NCBI GenBank assembly: GCA_947652605.1
Contig: OX393581.1
Location: 27,894,788 to 27,958,787 of the forward strand
Direction of reading: 5' to 3'
DNA from: Elmis aenea
Taxonomy: Eukaryota > Arthropoda > Insecta > Coleoptera > Elmidae
Length of the DNA stretch: 64,000 nt
A model generated the notes under the pieces. That model did no database searches. It worked only from the letters and a program-made list of their open reading frames with translations, and was not told the origin of the DNA. Position numbers and translations under genes: made by a program. The number at the start of each line of letters is the position of its first letter. Positions within the stretch are counted from its first letter, which is position 1. Below are positions 20,689 to 31,107 of this stretch, piece after piece.

Positions 20689-23200
20689 TATGTAAACATT
20701 TTACACTTTTTCTTGTTGGCTTCATTTCCTAATTGAAGTGAACTAAAATCAGACGTAAATACATTAAGAAACTATTGGCTACTAAAATTGCTATAATCAC
20801 TTAAAATAAATTGAACCAGCTAATGTGAATACTAAATAATTCATAAACAATATAGTCATAAAACAACAAGTCTAAAAATCGAGTTATCGGCGATAACTCG
20901 AAAACAAAAGATGATAACCAATTTTAGTTTTCACCATTAACTTTTTCTCGAAAAAAGAGATCGAGGATGCGCGGTCCGTTTTTTGATACCTCCTATAGTT
21001 ACCGAGGTTCTCTAGGAAAACATCGAAATTTGCCCATCCTGTACGCCACGCAATGTATGTAGTTATACAAAAATATTAACACAAATATCGCAGCAGCCAT
21101 ACTTAGTATATGATCTGTAGTAACTAATTCATAAGTTACTCCCAAAATAGACAATCACCAATTAAAAAATCAGTTTTTCTCATATTTAACCAGTAAAATA
21201 TTTTAAATGACGTTTTATAAAAGGTAATTTCTTATATAAATAAAACCTTCACTAGATTTACAGACCAGTTTTCAAAAAGCTGAGTCAAAAAACAAAATTT
21301 TGTTTTTTTTTTAGAATAAATAATTTCCAATTTTACTAAAGTCTTTGTGTCACATATTAGAATTTCAAGATAGATCTAAATATAAAGTAAAGGTTTTTAC
21401 ACATTTTTTTTTTTTGATTAATTAAATTATTGTAACAATCTGCATCACAGTTATATGCAAATATATATATTTTTTAAATCGTGGTTCATAACACTTTATC
21501 AATAGTTATTTCTTAAGTACTGTATTTTAATATTGTTTTGTGCACATGCATATACATCGCTACTTCATCGTGAAAATGGTTTGGGGGTCCTAAAAACGTA
21601 TAAATCTGTAGATTTCTACAAGTCGAAAATGTTTGCGGTCACAATGTTTCTCGATACTACTTAATAAAATACATAAAGTTTATTTGTACTTTAATCGGTA
21701 TATTATTTAAAGAACAATCTTATCATATAGATAGCGATAAGGCTGATATTTTACCTTATAAACATATTGTAACGATTGTTCGTATGGATTGCATTTTACC
21801 AGGAAATACTTATGCATCAAATAATGCTTATTGGTTTACGTAAATGAAAAAAAAAAAGTGGGTCTATACTTGTTATTTCAGTTGAAAAGCTGGTAAATTT
21901 CTTATAATTAATCCATTGGTAGGACGTTTTATGGCCCGATTGCAGTGTAACACTTGTGCTAAAAATCTCCAAAACTAGGCAACATGAGCGTCAACTATGC
22001 TGCAATTTTGCCTAGTTCTAGGGTTAACGTGGTTTAACCCCGGGGTTAAGCCCAGGCTCAACTTTTATGGAGAGTTTAATAGACTACATTGATCCGTGGA
22101 TGTATATACATTACTGAGGAGTAAAACTTTTTGATTACTGTTGGGACAATTAAAAATTCCAATAGTTAAATTTACCAAATAGTTTCGTATTATTGTAATA
22201 TATTATTACTTTAAAGAATTAAATTAATCAAAAGTGCTCTATGATTATTTTGCCAGCGAAACCACTTTTCGTGGTTTAAATGCTGACGAAACTAAATACT
22301 ATTTCTTGTACTAAGTAATAGTTGTCGTTCAGCTACAGTTATACAATCATAACATAGCTTAAACAAAAGAAAGGTTAGTTTCGGGTTAAACTAATCTTAA
22401 GATTCAGCTGAGCGAAACAGGAGATTACAACGCAAGAATCAGAGCGTAGTGATTTTAGTGTAAGACAGACACTAGCGTTTGAAAACTTGCTGTGTGTAGT
22501 GTAGGGCTGTAGGGTAATGTGTGAATATTATTTCGTCTTAATGTTTGCAACATTAGGAGTGAATGTTTTTTTCTACTCAAACTCGTAAGTCTCCTCTTGA
22601 GTCTTCTGTTTGTAGCGGTGTGTTTTACCTGCTCATTCCAGGTTTCTCTTGTTGTTGTTTTTTGCTTTTTCCTCCAGCTTGTTTTTCTCCATTCAACGTA
22701 TGCGTTCTAGCTATCTTAGCTGTTCCTAATGGATTCATTAGTAGTTCTGTATGAACATGTTTTCCATCGATATTTCCTAAAAATCTCTAAGCAAGAAGAG
22801 GACTAAACACTCCATGATAAATCTTCAACTTTGTTTCTTATAGCCTTGATCACACGTACTTCATTTACTTCTCTTACCATGTTTTTGTTACAATTCCTAT
22901 AGTTGCATTTCTACATTTCTAGGTATTTGTAACTTTTTAGTTGTATTCCATCTAGGTCTAATTTGTACTTTTCGTTTTTACCATTCTCAACCGTCTTTGG
23001 AGTAAGTATATTGTTTAAAAAATGTGTGTTATTTGTTAGTACCATTTTTCGCTAATGAACACTTAAAAATACATTAAAATCCGAAACACAATTTCTTAGG
23101 CTTACCAATAACCTATGGTATGTATAAGTGCTGTCATTTTCAGTATATATTTTATGTGATTGTGTTTTTGTTATTTTAATAAATTGTTTTGTTTTCAATT
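20689..23200. other. AT-rich spacer with one solo end
   Basis: No gene is supported. A block at about 20880-21050 ends GCCCATCCTGTA, like the right terminus of a TA-targeting element without a partner. At 22000-22080 there is a cluster of GGTTAA/TTAACC words around CCCCGGGG. The short open frames around 22.56-22.75 kb have no recognisable product. Confidence 0.35.
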
Positions 23201-23204
23201 TCCA

Positions 23205-23275
23205 ATTTTCTTCGCGCCCTCCTTTATATATTTTCTGCCCTCCTGGAGGGCGCGACCATAGGTTAAGAATCACTG
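23205..23275. mobile_element. Solo hAT terminus
   Basis: It reads in reverse CAGTGATTCTTAACCTATGG followed by TCGCGCCCTCCAGGAGGGC, typical of a hAT end with a subterminal palindrome. No matching left end is visible. Confidence 0.55.
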
Positions 23276-23929
23276 GGCTAAGCCTACATAGCCTAGGCTT
23301 ACGCTCTCTGTTTCACATTCTGGAGAGGATTCGTAATTGAAGTTTACGTTATTTCTAAATTTTTAGCGATTTATTTATTTTTATGTACATTTCTTTATCT
23401 GAAGCGTTTTCATATCACCTCTCTTGTTATTTTTCAAATTCCTTTTTTAAGGTCAATTTGTATTACCTTTCAAATGTGTGATACGTGACGTGAATAACCC
23501 TAAGATTTTTATTATTGCCATATGAAGTTGCAAAACGATCTTGAAAATTGTGCTTTAACTGATTTACGCTTTCTGAGAATCACCGAATATTTGATCTTTG
23601 CTATATCGTTTGTTTTTACTCTAATACAAAAGTTAATAACTAAGTGACTAAATTATTTAAGAGATTAATTTAAAAAGTAAATAAATATAAAATTGAGTTT
23701 TATTTATTGGGAACTACTTGAAGATATACCATTGATTGTTATTATGTCTTATCTAATTTCTAAAAAAAAACACGCTTCAGCATAAGAAGCTTTGCTGATA
23801 CTTTATATAACAATGAAACGGCTACTTCTTTATGATATGTGCATTTTTTTTTAAATTTAGCACTAATAATGTATGGTTAAACAACTGTGATGGACCGTAC
23901 CGTACATAGGCAGCACAAATTCCTTAATT

Positions 23930-24300
23930 TTTCGACCGGTTGTACTTTTCTCAGTGGTTGGTTCTTAACTACCTAAGCGCGACTGTCCAAGATTTTTAGT
24001 TCCCTGTTGTCATCCCCTTTTTATTGTAGTTGCATTCTTGTATTTCCTATAAGCACATTCGCGTGCGTTCAATATGTTTTACTTAAGATGTACAAATTTA
24101 TCGACAAATCTTTTCTTGATTGACGAGACCCAAATACTGACGTTGTTCTTGTTATGACCGTAATATTTTAACGTTAATGTGATTTACTAAAGTTGAAATC
24201 CTCATAACTGGGCCCTTTTGAAGTGATACAATATTTAGTAACTGATCATCAGCATTTGTTGCAATGTTATTCATTTAAAAGTAAATGAAATAACATTGAT
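23930..24300. repeat. Repeat family R (copy 1)
   Basis: It shares ordered blocks with 61690-62030 and, inverted, with 58930-59230: GCGACTGTCC, GATTTT..GTTGTCAT, ACTGACGTTGT, and a terminal TTTAAAAGTAAATGAAATAA. No coding capacity. In the other two copies the adjoining sequence is the CAAACGTTGTTTTACGTA module of the 11840 foldback. Confidence 0.55.
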
Positions 24301-24404
24301 GAAAATTAAAACAATACACTATTCGTTGATTGTATATAACCAACGAGAGAGTTTAATTTTTTGTATGATTTAGATTTGCTACATCCTATTTTGTCAAATT
24401 TTTT

Positions 24405-24793
24405 TTATTTGAATGGATGAAAAATAATATTTCTCCTGTTTTCATTGTTATATACAGCGGGTAAACGTTTAATAGCGATTGACGTAAGACAAACAACAAT
24501 TTGATCCATAAATTTTTTAAATATTTTTCCTACAAAAGCCGAATCGGTGGGTACAGGATTAGTAAGTATATTAGATCGTTGAACTAAACGCAAGGGTTCT
24601 CTATTATCCAAGTATACTTCAAAACACGTAGAGTAAAGTCGAATTTGGGGGTTCTACGTAATCTGCCATTTATGTTTGTAATGCGGAAGGATAAACATTC
24701 TTTCCCTGTTGAATTAAAAATGAGCATTTGTGAAATTCGTTCTATGTGAGAGTGAGCCCTCCAGGTTCGGCGATTGAATGAACTTTGGAACAA
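24405..24793 (-). pseudogene. Unassigned coding relic, two overlapping frames
   Basis: Two minus-strand open frames of about 69 codons overlap by 28 bases and look like one reading broken by a frameshift. The first contains SFNRRTWRAHSHIERISQML, then FRITNINGRLRRTPKFDF. The second contains VYLDNREPLRLVQRSN, NPVPTDSAFVGKIFKKFMDQ and ends IIFHPFK-stop. Composition is protein-like and matches no element here. No family was recognised; a transposon, an endogenised viral gene or chance are all possible. Confidence 0.3.
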
Positions 24794-25025
24794 AAATAAA
24801 GTGATATAAATTAAATATTTGGCTGATGTAAAGAGTATTCTTTATACCTCATGACCACTCTCCCGTTATTCTCTACATATAAATTAAGCACAGAAAAATA
24901 GGTACTTTCTTAAAAACAAAATTGTCTGACAAAACGACATTTTGATGCTCACAATTTTGGGTTGCTTTATACACTTTGATCATTAATTTCATTTACATAA
25001 CTGATATTAAATTTTTTTGTTTCAG

Positions 25026-25075
25026 GTAATGATGTACCAAATTCTTTGAAGCCGCCCAATTCCCAAATTCCCTGG
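25026..25075 (+). CDS. Candidate 50-bp micro-exon, unidentified gene
   Basis: A strong acceptor (CATAACTGATATT branch region, then TTTTTTTGTTTCAG) precedes GTAATGATGTACCAAATTC, and a good donor follows (CCCTGG then GTAAGATT). Only one frame is open, reading NDVPNSLKPPNSQIPW after two leading bases. GC is about 44 percent in a 27 percent background. It lies on the opposite strand to the 18306-18410 exon, so the two cannot belong to one transcript. No protein was recognised. Confidence 0.42.
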
Positions 25076-25166
25076 GTAAGATTAAAAAGTTGATATAACC
25101 TTCGGTTGAAACCCAAAAACAATTCTGTTTCACAACAGTTTCTGTTCCAAAAAACAATTTACCATA

Positions 25167-25553
25167 CAGGGTGTATTACTTTTCCATGTGGCACTGTTGC
25201 TATCTCCGTAAATAATAAAAATACAAGGTTGATCATATGGGAAAAAAGTTTGCTATTTAGGAGTATATATTAATTTTTTTTTTGTTAAAAAATTTCATCG
25301 CTTGCGTAGCACAACGAAAAAATTAAAATCAATGAAGATTTTTAAACTGATATATCTCGATTATCGTTGCTAACACACAAAAATGCCGAAAGGAAAAAAT
25401 TTTGCTATATTTTATTTGCTATAAAATGGTAATAGTAAAAATTTTCTTTATATATTACCATGCGAGATATTTAAAAAGACTTCGCCTTTTTAATAGCAGT
25501 CTTAGTAGCTGATGAGTTACATATGGAAATAATTTTTTTCATAATATTGTATA
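25167..25553. mobile_element. TACAGGGTGT half element, copy A left part
   Basis: It begins CAGGGTGTATTACTTTTCCA after TA and aligns along its length with copy B at 29688 (CACTGTTGCTATCTCCGTAA, ATACAAGGTTGATCA). It is interrupted at a TA by the pogo-like element and resumes at 26826. Neither copy has a facing terminal repeat. Confidence 0.75.
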
Positions 25554-26825
25554 GGTAATCCAGGGAGAGATGGTGATATCGGATGCAACGGTGAACCGCG
25601 TTATTTCTGCTAGCTAGCGCTAAATGGCCAGTTTTATGCCGTACATCTGTTATACATAAACAGCAATTAATTGTGCAAGTGAAATGTCCCACATTTATTT
25701 GAAAAATGATAAGTTAATCAAAATATATTATTTCAAGCCCCTAAAAACATTATACAGTGATATGTGTTTCTGCTTGTACGAATGGTTGAAATCACTCGCT
25801 TGCAAATATTTCGTTATATGCATGATCCTTGGAGTATAAAGAGATAACATCACCTCCAAAAATACCGAACAACCTAGCAGGTTAAGAGTGATGCCGTTCA
25901 CCATCTCTCCCTTGCACATGGGATTGATGGTGAATGTGCCTATGGTAGAAATGGTGACTAGTTGTACATAAATATGTACCTAATCTACAGCCACAGAAAA
26001 TGTGCAACAAAAGAACACTCCCTCTCCGCGACCAGGTTGCTCCAAGACTGCAGAAGGAAGCTTTTCGAATTTGACAAGCGATGATATAACTCCTGCAAAA
26101 ATGCTGGAACAAATTTCTCCGGTACTAGTCGCATCTAAAATTGAAAAAGATCGCAAGAATGCAAGAAATTTAGCAAGTATTCTGAATACTGATCATAATG
26201 TTAAAGTTTTGAGAAATAAATCACTCGAAAAACAAAAAAAAGTCTTGCAACTATCAAAAATAAAAATGACCTTTCAAAAACTAATAATTTCAAAACGAAG
26301 AAGGGAATCGTACCCGATACGTCATCTGAATCGTGTTCAGAACCTGAACAGCAAGACGAAGAAGATGGTGATGAACATGAAGAATGTTGTGCTTATGGCT
26401 GCGGCGAAGTATACAAGGAGACGAAAAAGACAGATGACTGGCTTTATGCCTGATTTTTAAACGTTGGATGCATAAAGACTATAAAAAGTTCACTAATTTA
26501 TGCCATCTTTGCGGCAATAACTTACGAGTCCAAAAAAAAAACATTTTTTAAAAACATTTCAGTACCTACCTATTTCACAATTCGCCATATCACCCATATA
26601 GCATTCATCAACTAACCCTTACTGGCATGGGTGAGATGGTGATTTGATGAAAATAAAAAAATGCAAATTTTATTTTGTTTATCTTCTCCGTTTATTTTTA
26701 AAAATTTTTGTTTCGTTGTATTGCTTTTGATTCAAAGAATTATGTATTTATTTTAGTTATAATTAATTTTTTAGAAGAACTATGAGCAATTTAAATTTGA
26801 TTCACCATCTCACCCTGGTTTACCC
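25554..26825 (+). mobile_element. pogo/Tigger-like element, TA target duplication with preserved empty site
   Basis: The ends are GGTAATCCAGGGAGAGATGG and, in reverse from the right, GGGTAAACCAGGGTGAGATG, flanked by TA. GAGATGGTGA words recur subterminally. It splits copy A of the TACAGGGTGT repeat; copy B (about 30085) shows the uninterrupted sequence with a single TA. It carries the decayed C-terminal half of a DDE-type transposase; the DNA-binding and catalytic parts are deleted. Confidence 0.8.
26002..26540 (+). pseudogene. pogo-type (DDE_1) transposase C-terminal tail, frameshifted
   Basis: Three frames together give the tail of a pogo/Tigger-like transposase. First is a Lys-rich linker (DDITPAKMLEQISPVLVASK, then NARNLASILNT). 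After a shift near 26280 comes an acidic Ser-rich stretch (GIVPDTSSESCSEPEQ, EECCAYGCGEVYKETKKTDD) to a stop at 26451. After another shift follows IFKRWMHKDYKKFTNLCHLC. The Cys/His spacing (CC..CG, WMH, C-x2-C) resembles the PHD-like zinc-binding end common in insect DDE_1 transposases. The longest intact frame is 152 codons (26002-26460), but its last 50 are out of frame with the family. Confidence 0.65.
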
Positions 26826-26960
26826 TAAGTTTATTTACAAAAATAAGCAAAATAACTAGAAAAATGCAAAATCTAAGGTAAAAATCGACGTTGTCATAAA
26901 AAAACAATAACCGATTTTAATTGTTTTATTTGTATCAGCTCGTAAATCAATTTTAGACAA
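26826..26960. mobile_element. TACAGGGTGT half element, copy A right part
   Basis: AAAAATAAGCAAAATAACTA and AAAAATGCAAAATCTAAGG match 30098-30150 of copy B, continuing exactly where the left part stops at the pogo-like insertion. Confidence 0.7.
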
Positions 26961-27872
26961 AAATATCTTGGCCTGCATAAAAAAGTAAAAGTCAATATTT
27001 TATTAATACCTAAACGAATTAGTTATTATTACATATACATGTGTGTTGAGCTTTGGTAATAATTAATGGGCTTTGTTTACGTTAAGCCGCTTTAATAAAT
27101 ATGCTCATCAGTTTTATTAGTTTATCGTGCTAGAGCTCTAGTTTGTTTAACTAGTTATTGTCGAAATTACATTCGAATAATATTCAATATTCAGGTGACT
27201 GAACATTTTTCGTTCTCATTAGTGATAATGTTGTTTGCACGAAAACCGCAATAAATACGAATTATAAACGATAACCTGCTCTTGTTTTAATTGATATTAC
27301 ATTTTTGTGCTAGTAACGAATAAACATATTTGACACAGTGTAACAAATATAATCCGCAAGAGAAAAGCATTTAGCTTCCCAATTACTTAACAGATGTTGT
27401 GGGTAGTAGGTGAAAAGAGTCGTGAAACAATAAAATATTTTCAAAAGAATCGCTTCCGGATTCACGTAGTAATAACGTAAAGCTCTTATATTAATTACAT
27501 ATTTGCAAGCTTTTCTAGCTTACTGTGCTTTTTCCCAAGTTTAGAGTAATATTGCTTTAAGTAGTTTACATTTTATTTTACCTACTTGTGAGTGATTGAT
27601 ATATTACATTTTATAAGCAACAAATCATTATACATAAACATTATACAGGTTTGCGCAAAAGTATAGAAACAGGCAAATATCTAGAGTACTATTAAAGATA
27701 TTACACTCTGTACATTTTTATATTTTTACATTCTTTTTTAAACTTACTTTAAAAAATGTATTTGGATACGTTACATGGGTCCAAAGTTAACCGTTTTTGT
27801 GATATTTACATATACAATGAAAATTTTGAGCGATGCAGCACTTTCAAAAGTGTTTAACATTTAAAAACTATT
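26961..27872. other. AT-rich spacer
   Basis: No gene. TACAGGTTTGCGCAAAAGTA at about 27645 resembles a Tc1-like terminus but no partner was found. Confidence 0.35.
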
Positions 27873-27880
27873 AAAAAAAC

Positions 27881-28133
27881 CAAGGCAGTAGAGTTGGAAT
27901 CGGAGTCGGAAAAAATGTACAACAAAAAATTGCGATGTGGTCCTTTGCCGAAAAATTTAAACTTAATTTTTAAATCATTTCTTTATATTTATTCAACTTT
28001 TTTAGATTACCCACACCCACACCATAAAATGTCTTAGTATTTAAGTTTGTCAGAGTCGGAGTCGGAGTCTGACTACTAAATTTATCAGGAGTCTGAGTCG
28101 GATTCGCTTATTTTTATTGACTCCGCAGTCCTG
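27881..28133. mobile_element. hAT MITE (253 bp), AAAAAAAC target duplication
   Basis: The ends are CAAGGCAGTAGAGTTGGAAT and GACTCCGCAGTCCTG, with tandem GGAGTCGG/GTCTGAGTCGG words beside each end. The octamer AAAAAAAC flanks both sides (27873-27880, 28134-28141); its low complexity lowers its weight, but length and position fit hAT. Confidence 0.75.
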
Positions 28134-28216
28134 AAAAAAACAAAATATTTTTAAAAATGTAGATGGACAATAAATTAATTAATACTTTGCGCTAGCTACA
28201 TTTAAAAAATTAAATA

Positions 28217-28811
28217 CAGGGTGTGTATAAATTGGCGGAAGCGCTACACGTGCCGATGTTCTAAGTCGAAAATCCTAATACAAAAATGTTGTACCATGCT
28301 TCCTATGGCCTTAGGAACCATTTAAAGAAACAAAAATTTGGCAACATTGCATCCATTGATTTGCGTTTGGACATTTTCTCATCGGCAATTTTTACTTAGG
28401 TATTTATAATATTTGTTCGAACTGCATAGCTGCAATCTTTTAGGTATTGTCTAACACAAACTAGAAATAATTACGAGAAAAAGAGAGATGACAGCTAATG
28501 ACAATGTTGCCATGTGTATTATTTTCATTCAAATCAGTGATTAACGTATTTTCAACACCAATTTTTGAAAGGAAAAACACAATATCTAGGAAAAAATATT
28601 ATTCGAAATTTATTTTTATTCTAAATCGCCGCTTTTTCATTAAAAAATATTAAATAATAACGCTTTTTAAAGGACTGAATGTCAAAACTTTGAGGACCTC
28701 TTGCAGACACAGCCAAGCATGCTACAACATTTTTGTATTAAGATTTTCGACTTAAAATTTTACAAAGAACATCGCCACGTGTAGCGCTTTTGCCAATTTA
28801 TACACACCCTG
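28217..28811. mobile_element. Inverted-repeat MITE, CAGGGTGTGTATAAATTGGC ends, TA duplication
   Basis: The termini are perfect inverted 20-mers flanked by TA. The arms extend about 110 bp with GCGCTACACGTG..GATGTTCT and GTCGAAAATCCTAATACAAA. The middle has no open frame. IS630/mariner-type non-autonomous element. Confidence 0.85.
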
Positions 28812-29687
28812 TATAAGGTGTTTTTGAGCTTGGCCAAATAAGGGAAAACAAAATTATAATTTTCTGGTTTTTTTCTTTCAATTTTTCAAAATTACCGCTG
28901 TTACGTTGTCCTAATAATTTACAATAAAATCGTGACATCTCGGAAATTATCAATTAATTTTAGGTACCTACAGGGAATTTGAAGTTTCCGTGTCACCCAG
29001 ATTAGTTAACTGGGCGATCACAAATGGCATTGTGTGTAAAGCGATTTCATTTGCACTATTTACCCAGCAACTGTTTGTGAGATTTTTAACTTATTTTGCT
29101 TAATTTAGTTTAACCTGGCTTTACGGTTGGTCCGGAAAAATGGTTTTTCCGGTTAAGCTTGGTAACCAAAGTTACGGAAAATCAGTGTTGTATTAGAACT
29201 AAACAAAATTAATGGTGCCTATCCACGTGAGAATAAACTACTCTCGATAGCAGCGTCGCCAAGGATACAGCCCCTGAAAGTAACTCGCGATTGGCTGTAT
29301 TCTTGGCGACGCTGCTATCGAGAGTAGTTTACTCTCACTAGGGTTTGGGAAGATTCGGTCTTTTTGGATTCGACGAATCCGAATCGAATCCACGATTATT
29401 TTACGAATCCGAATCCGGATCCGAATCCAGTTCTAAAATTAAATGAATTGTAGTGCCATAAACATTATTGTATGGTGTTTAAAGTTCGCGCAAATTTAAA
29501 ATTACAGGCGATTTACAATATTTGTCAGCGGTTGTCAGTTTTGTCAGTAGCGCATCAATGGGTTTTACTAACACGGTGTTAAGTTAATTCATGTTTATAT
29601 TAATAATTCAAACGGCCTTCAATCAGTTAAAATGGCACTGTATTTCATTGTTAAAGTATGAAGTAAAATAACAAGTATATTAGTATA

Positions 29688-30165
29688 CAGGGTGTTTCAC
29701 TTTTCCATGGGACACTATTGCTATCTCCGTAAATAATGAAAATACAAGGTTGATCAAATGGGACAAAAGTTAGCTATTTAGGGGTATATTTTAAACCAGA
29801 TCTTGTTTTGTTTAAAAATTCCATGGCTTGCGTAATATAACGAAAAAACCGAAATTGATCAAAATTTTTAAACTTAAATATCTCGGCTATTGTTGCGAAT
29901 ACACAAAAACGCCAAAGGAAAAAAGTTTTGTAGATTTGGTTTGCTATAAGATGGCGACAGTCAGATTTTTTTTTTATGAAATACCGTGCGAGATATTTGA
30001 CAAAACAACTTTTTTTTAAATGGCAATCGTAGTAGGTGATGACTGATTTAAAGATTATTTTTTTCTCTTTACAATGATATAATATTTTGTATGTCTATTT
30101 TCAAAAATAAGCGAAATAACCTAAAAAAATGCAAAATCAAGATAAAAATCAAGGTTATTTTTTTG
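29688..30165. mobile_element. TACAGGGTGT half element, copy B (uninterrupted)
   Basis: It starts CAGGGTGTTTCACTTTTCCA after TA and aligns with copy A over both of its parts, including TTGTATGTCTATTTTC where copy A carries the pogo-like element. The right border, where similarity to copy A stops, is near 30165; no inverted right end is visible. Confidence 0.75.
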
Positions 30166-30169
30166 CTTC

Positions 30170-30530
30170 AGCTTCAGAGAAGTTCTCTCTGAATTGGTTG
30201 ACCTTGGTTTAATTTTTATGATTGCTCGATATACTTTTTCTAAATAGTTCGTTCTAATTTTGGCATTTGAAAATAATGCATTTTTTTTAAGTAGGCAAAT
30301 TTTTCTTGAGACTTTGGTAATATAAGGCATTTTACCGTTTCCAATATATGATTAAGCTCTTCTTCCATCGTTAACAACTGAACGTCATCTGCAATATCCC
30401 GCAATCACCCTCTGTTGAATGCTCTGTTTCTTCATTTTTGTCTTCTCCGTCAAACAATCGTTTCGTAATATTTGTTGCAAAATTAAGTATTTTCTCTGAA
30501 GTTGTGGTAGCATTAATGAGACCTAATCCG
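30170..30530 (-). pseudogene. Coding scraps inside the hAT element
   Basis: Reverse-strand readings NATTTSEKILNFATNITKRL, FDGEDKNEETEHSTEGDCGI and, one frame over, DDVQLLTMEEELNHILETVK, CLILPKSQEKFAYLKKM are open and protein-like, separated by a frameshift near 30390. Position within a hAT suggests transposase remains, but no catalytic or dimerisation motif is left. Confidence 0.4.
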
Positions 30531-30662
30531 AGATTCGTCGAATCTTAGACCGAATGTCGAATCCGAATATTTGCTGTAGGATTCGGCGAATCCGAATCCG
30601 GGTACCCGGATCCGAAAAACCCTAACTCTCACGTGGATAGGCACCATTAAACTAGTTACAAC

Positions 30663-31099
30663 CAGGGCTCGAAACCGAAAAAAAAATTGGTTAACGGTTA
30701 ACCGATATGGAGAACATTAACGGTTTTTGGTTAAAAAAAGATTTTTTTCGTAAAAAAAATGGTTTTCTGTTAAAAAAAAAAAAACTATTTAACCTATAAA
30801 CCGGTTTTAAAAACCGGTTTTGTTTTTGAAATTATTTTGATTAGGAATGCAAAGGATGAAAAGATATAATCTATTTATAATTTTATAATATCCCTATGTG
30901 CAATCAAGCGTTCAGTAAACTAATCGCATTTAATACGGAATTTGTATTTTTTAAAAGTAATTTTTATTAAAAAAATATATAAAAAACGGCTTTTAATTGT
31001 TTTGGTTAAAGGTTACCGCTTTTTGCCATTAAAAATAACGATTTCGGTTAAAAATCACTTTAACGGACAAAAAATAACGGTTAACCGTTTCATGCCCTA
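30663..31099. mobile_element. hAT MITE, GTTACAAC target duplication
   Basis: The ends are CAGGGCTCGAAACCGAAAAA and AACCGTTTCATGCCCTA, with subterminal GGTTAACGGTTAACC words. GTTACAAC flanks both sides (30655-30662, 31100-31107), a perfect 8-bp duplication. No coding sequence. Subterminal AACGGTT words resemble those of the 59702-60824 element. Confidence 0.88.
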
Positions 31100-31107
31100 G
31101 TTACAAC

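Larger units (their letters stand above)
29339..30624 (-). mobile_element. hAT element, ACTCTCAC target duplication
   Basis: It begins TAGGGTTTGGGAAGATTCGG and ends CCGGATCCGAAAAACCCTA. The ends are packed with GAATCCGAATCC/GGATTCGGATTC words, and ACTCTCAC flanks both sides (29331-29338, 30625-30632). It contains the TACAGGGTGT half element (copy B) and, on the minus strand, transposase-like coding scraps. Confidence 0.88.
29213..30646. mobile_element. Hairpin MITE at TTAA, split by a hAT element
   Basis: Outside the hAT insertion the element is about 140 bp: arms of 60 bp (ATGGTGCCTATCCACGTGAG, CTACTCTCGATAGCAGCGTC) with two mismatches around a 20-bp loop, bounded by TTAA (29209-29212, 30647-30650). 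TTAA ends suggest a piggyBac- or Kolobok-like mobiliser. The hAT sits in the outer right arm. Confidence 0.8.

Noticed and set aside
19154..20725. Paired open frames containing GGAFFDAHHCYLGNGKRYTV on opposite strands
   Set aside because: Both are readings of the same terminal repeat starting at its outer tip, including the terminal CAGGGTGG; not genes.
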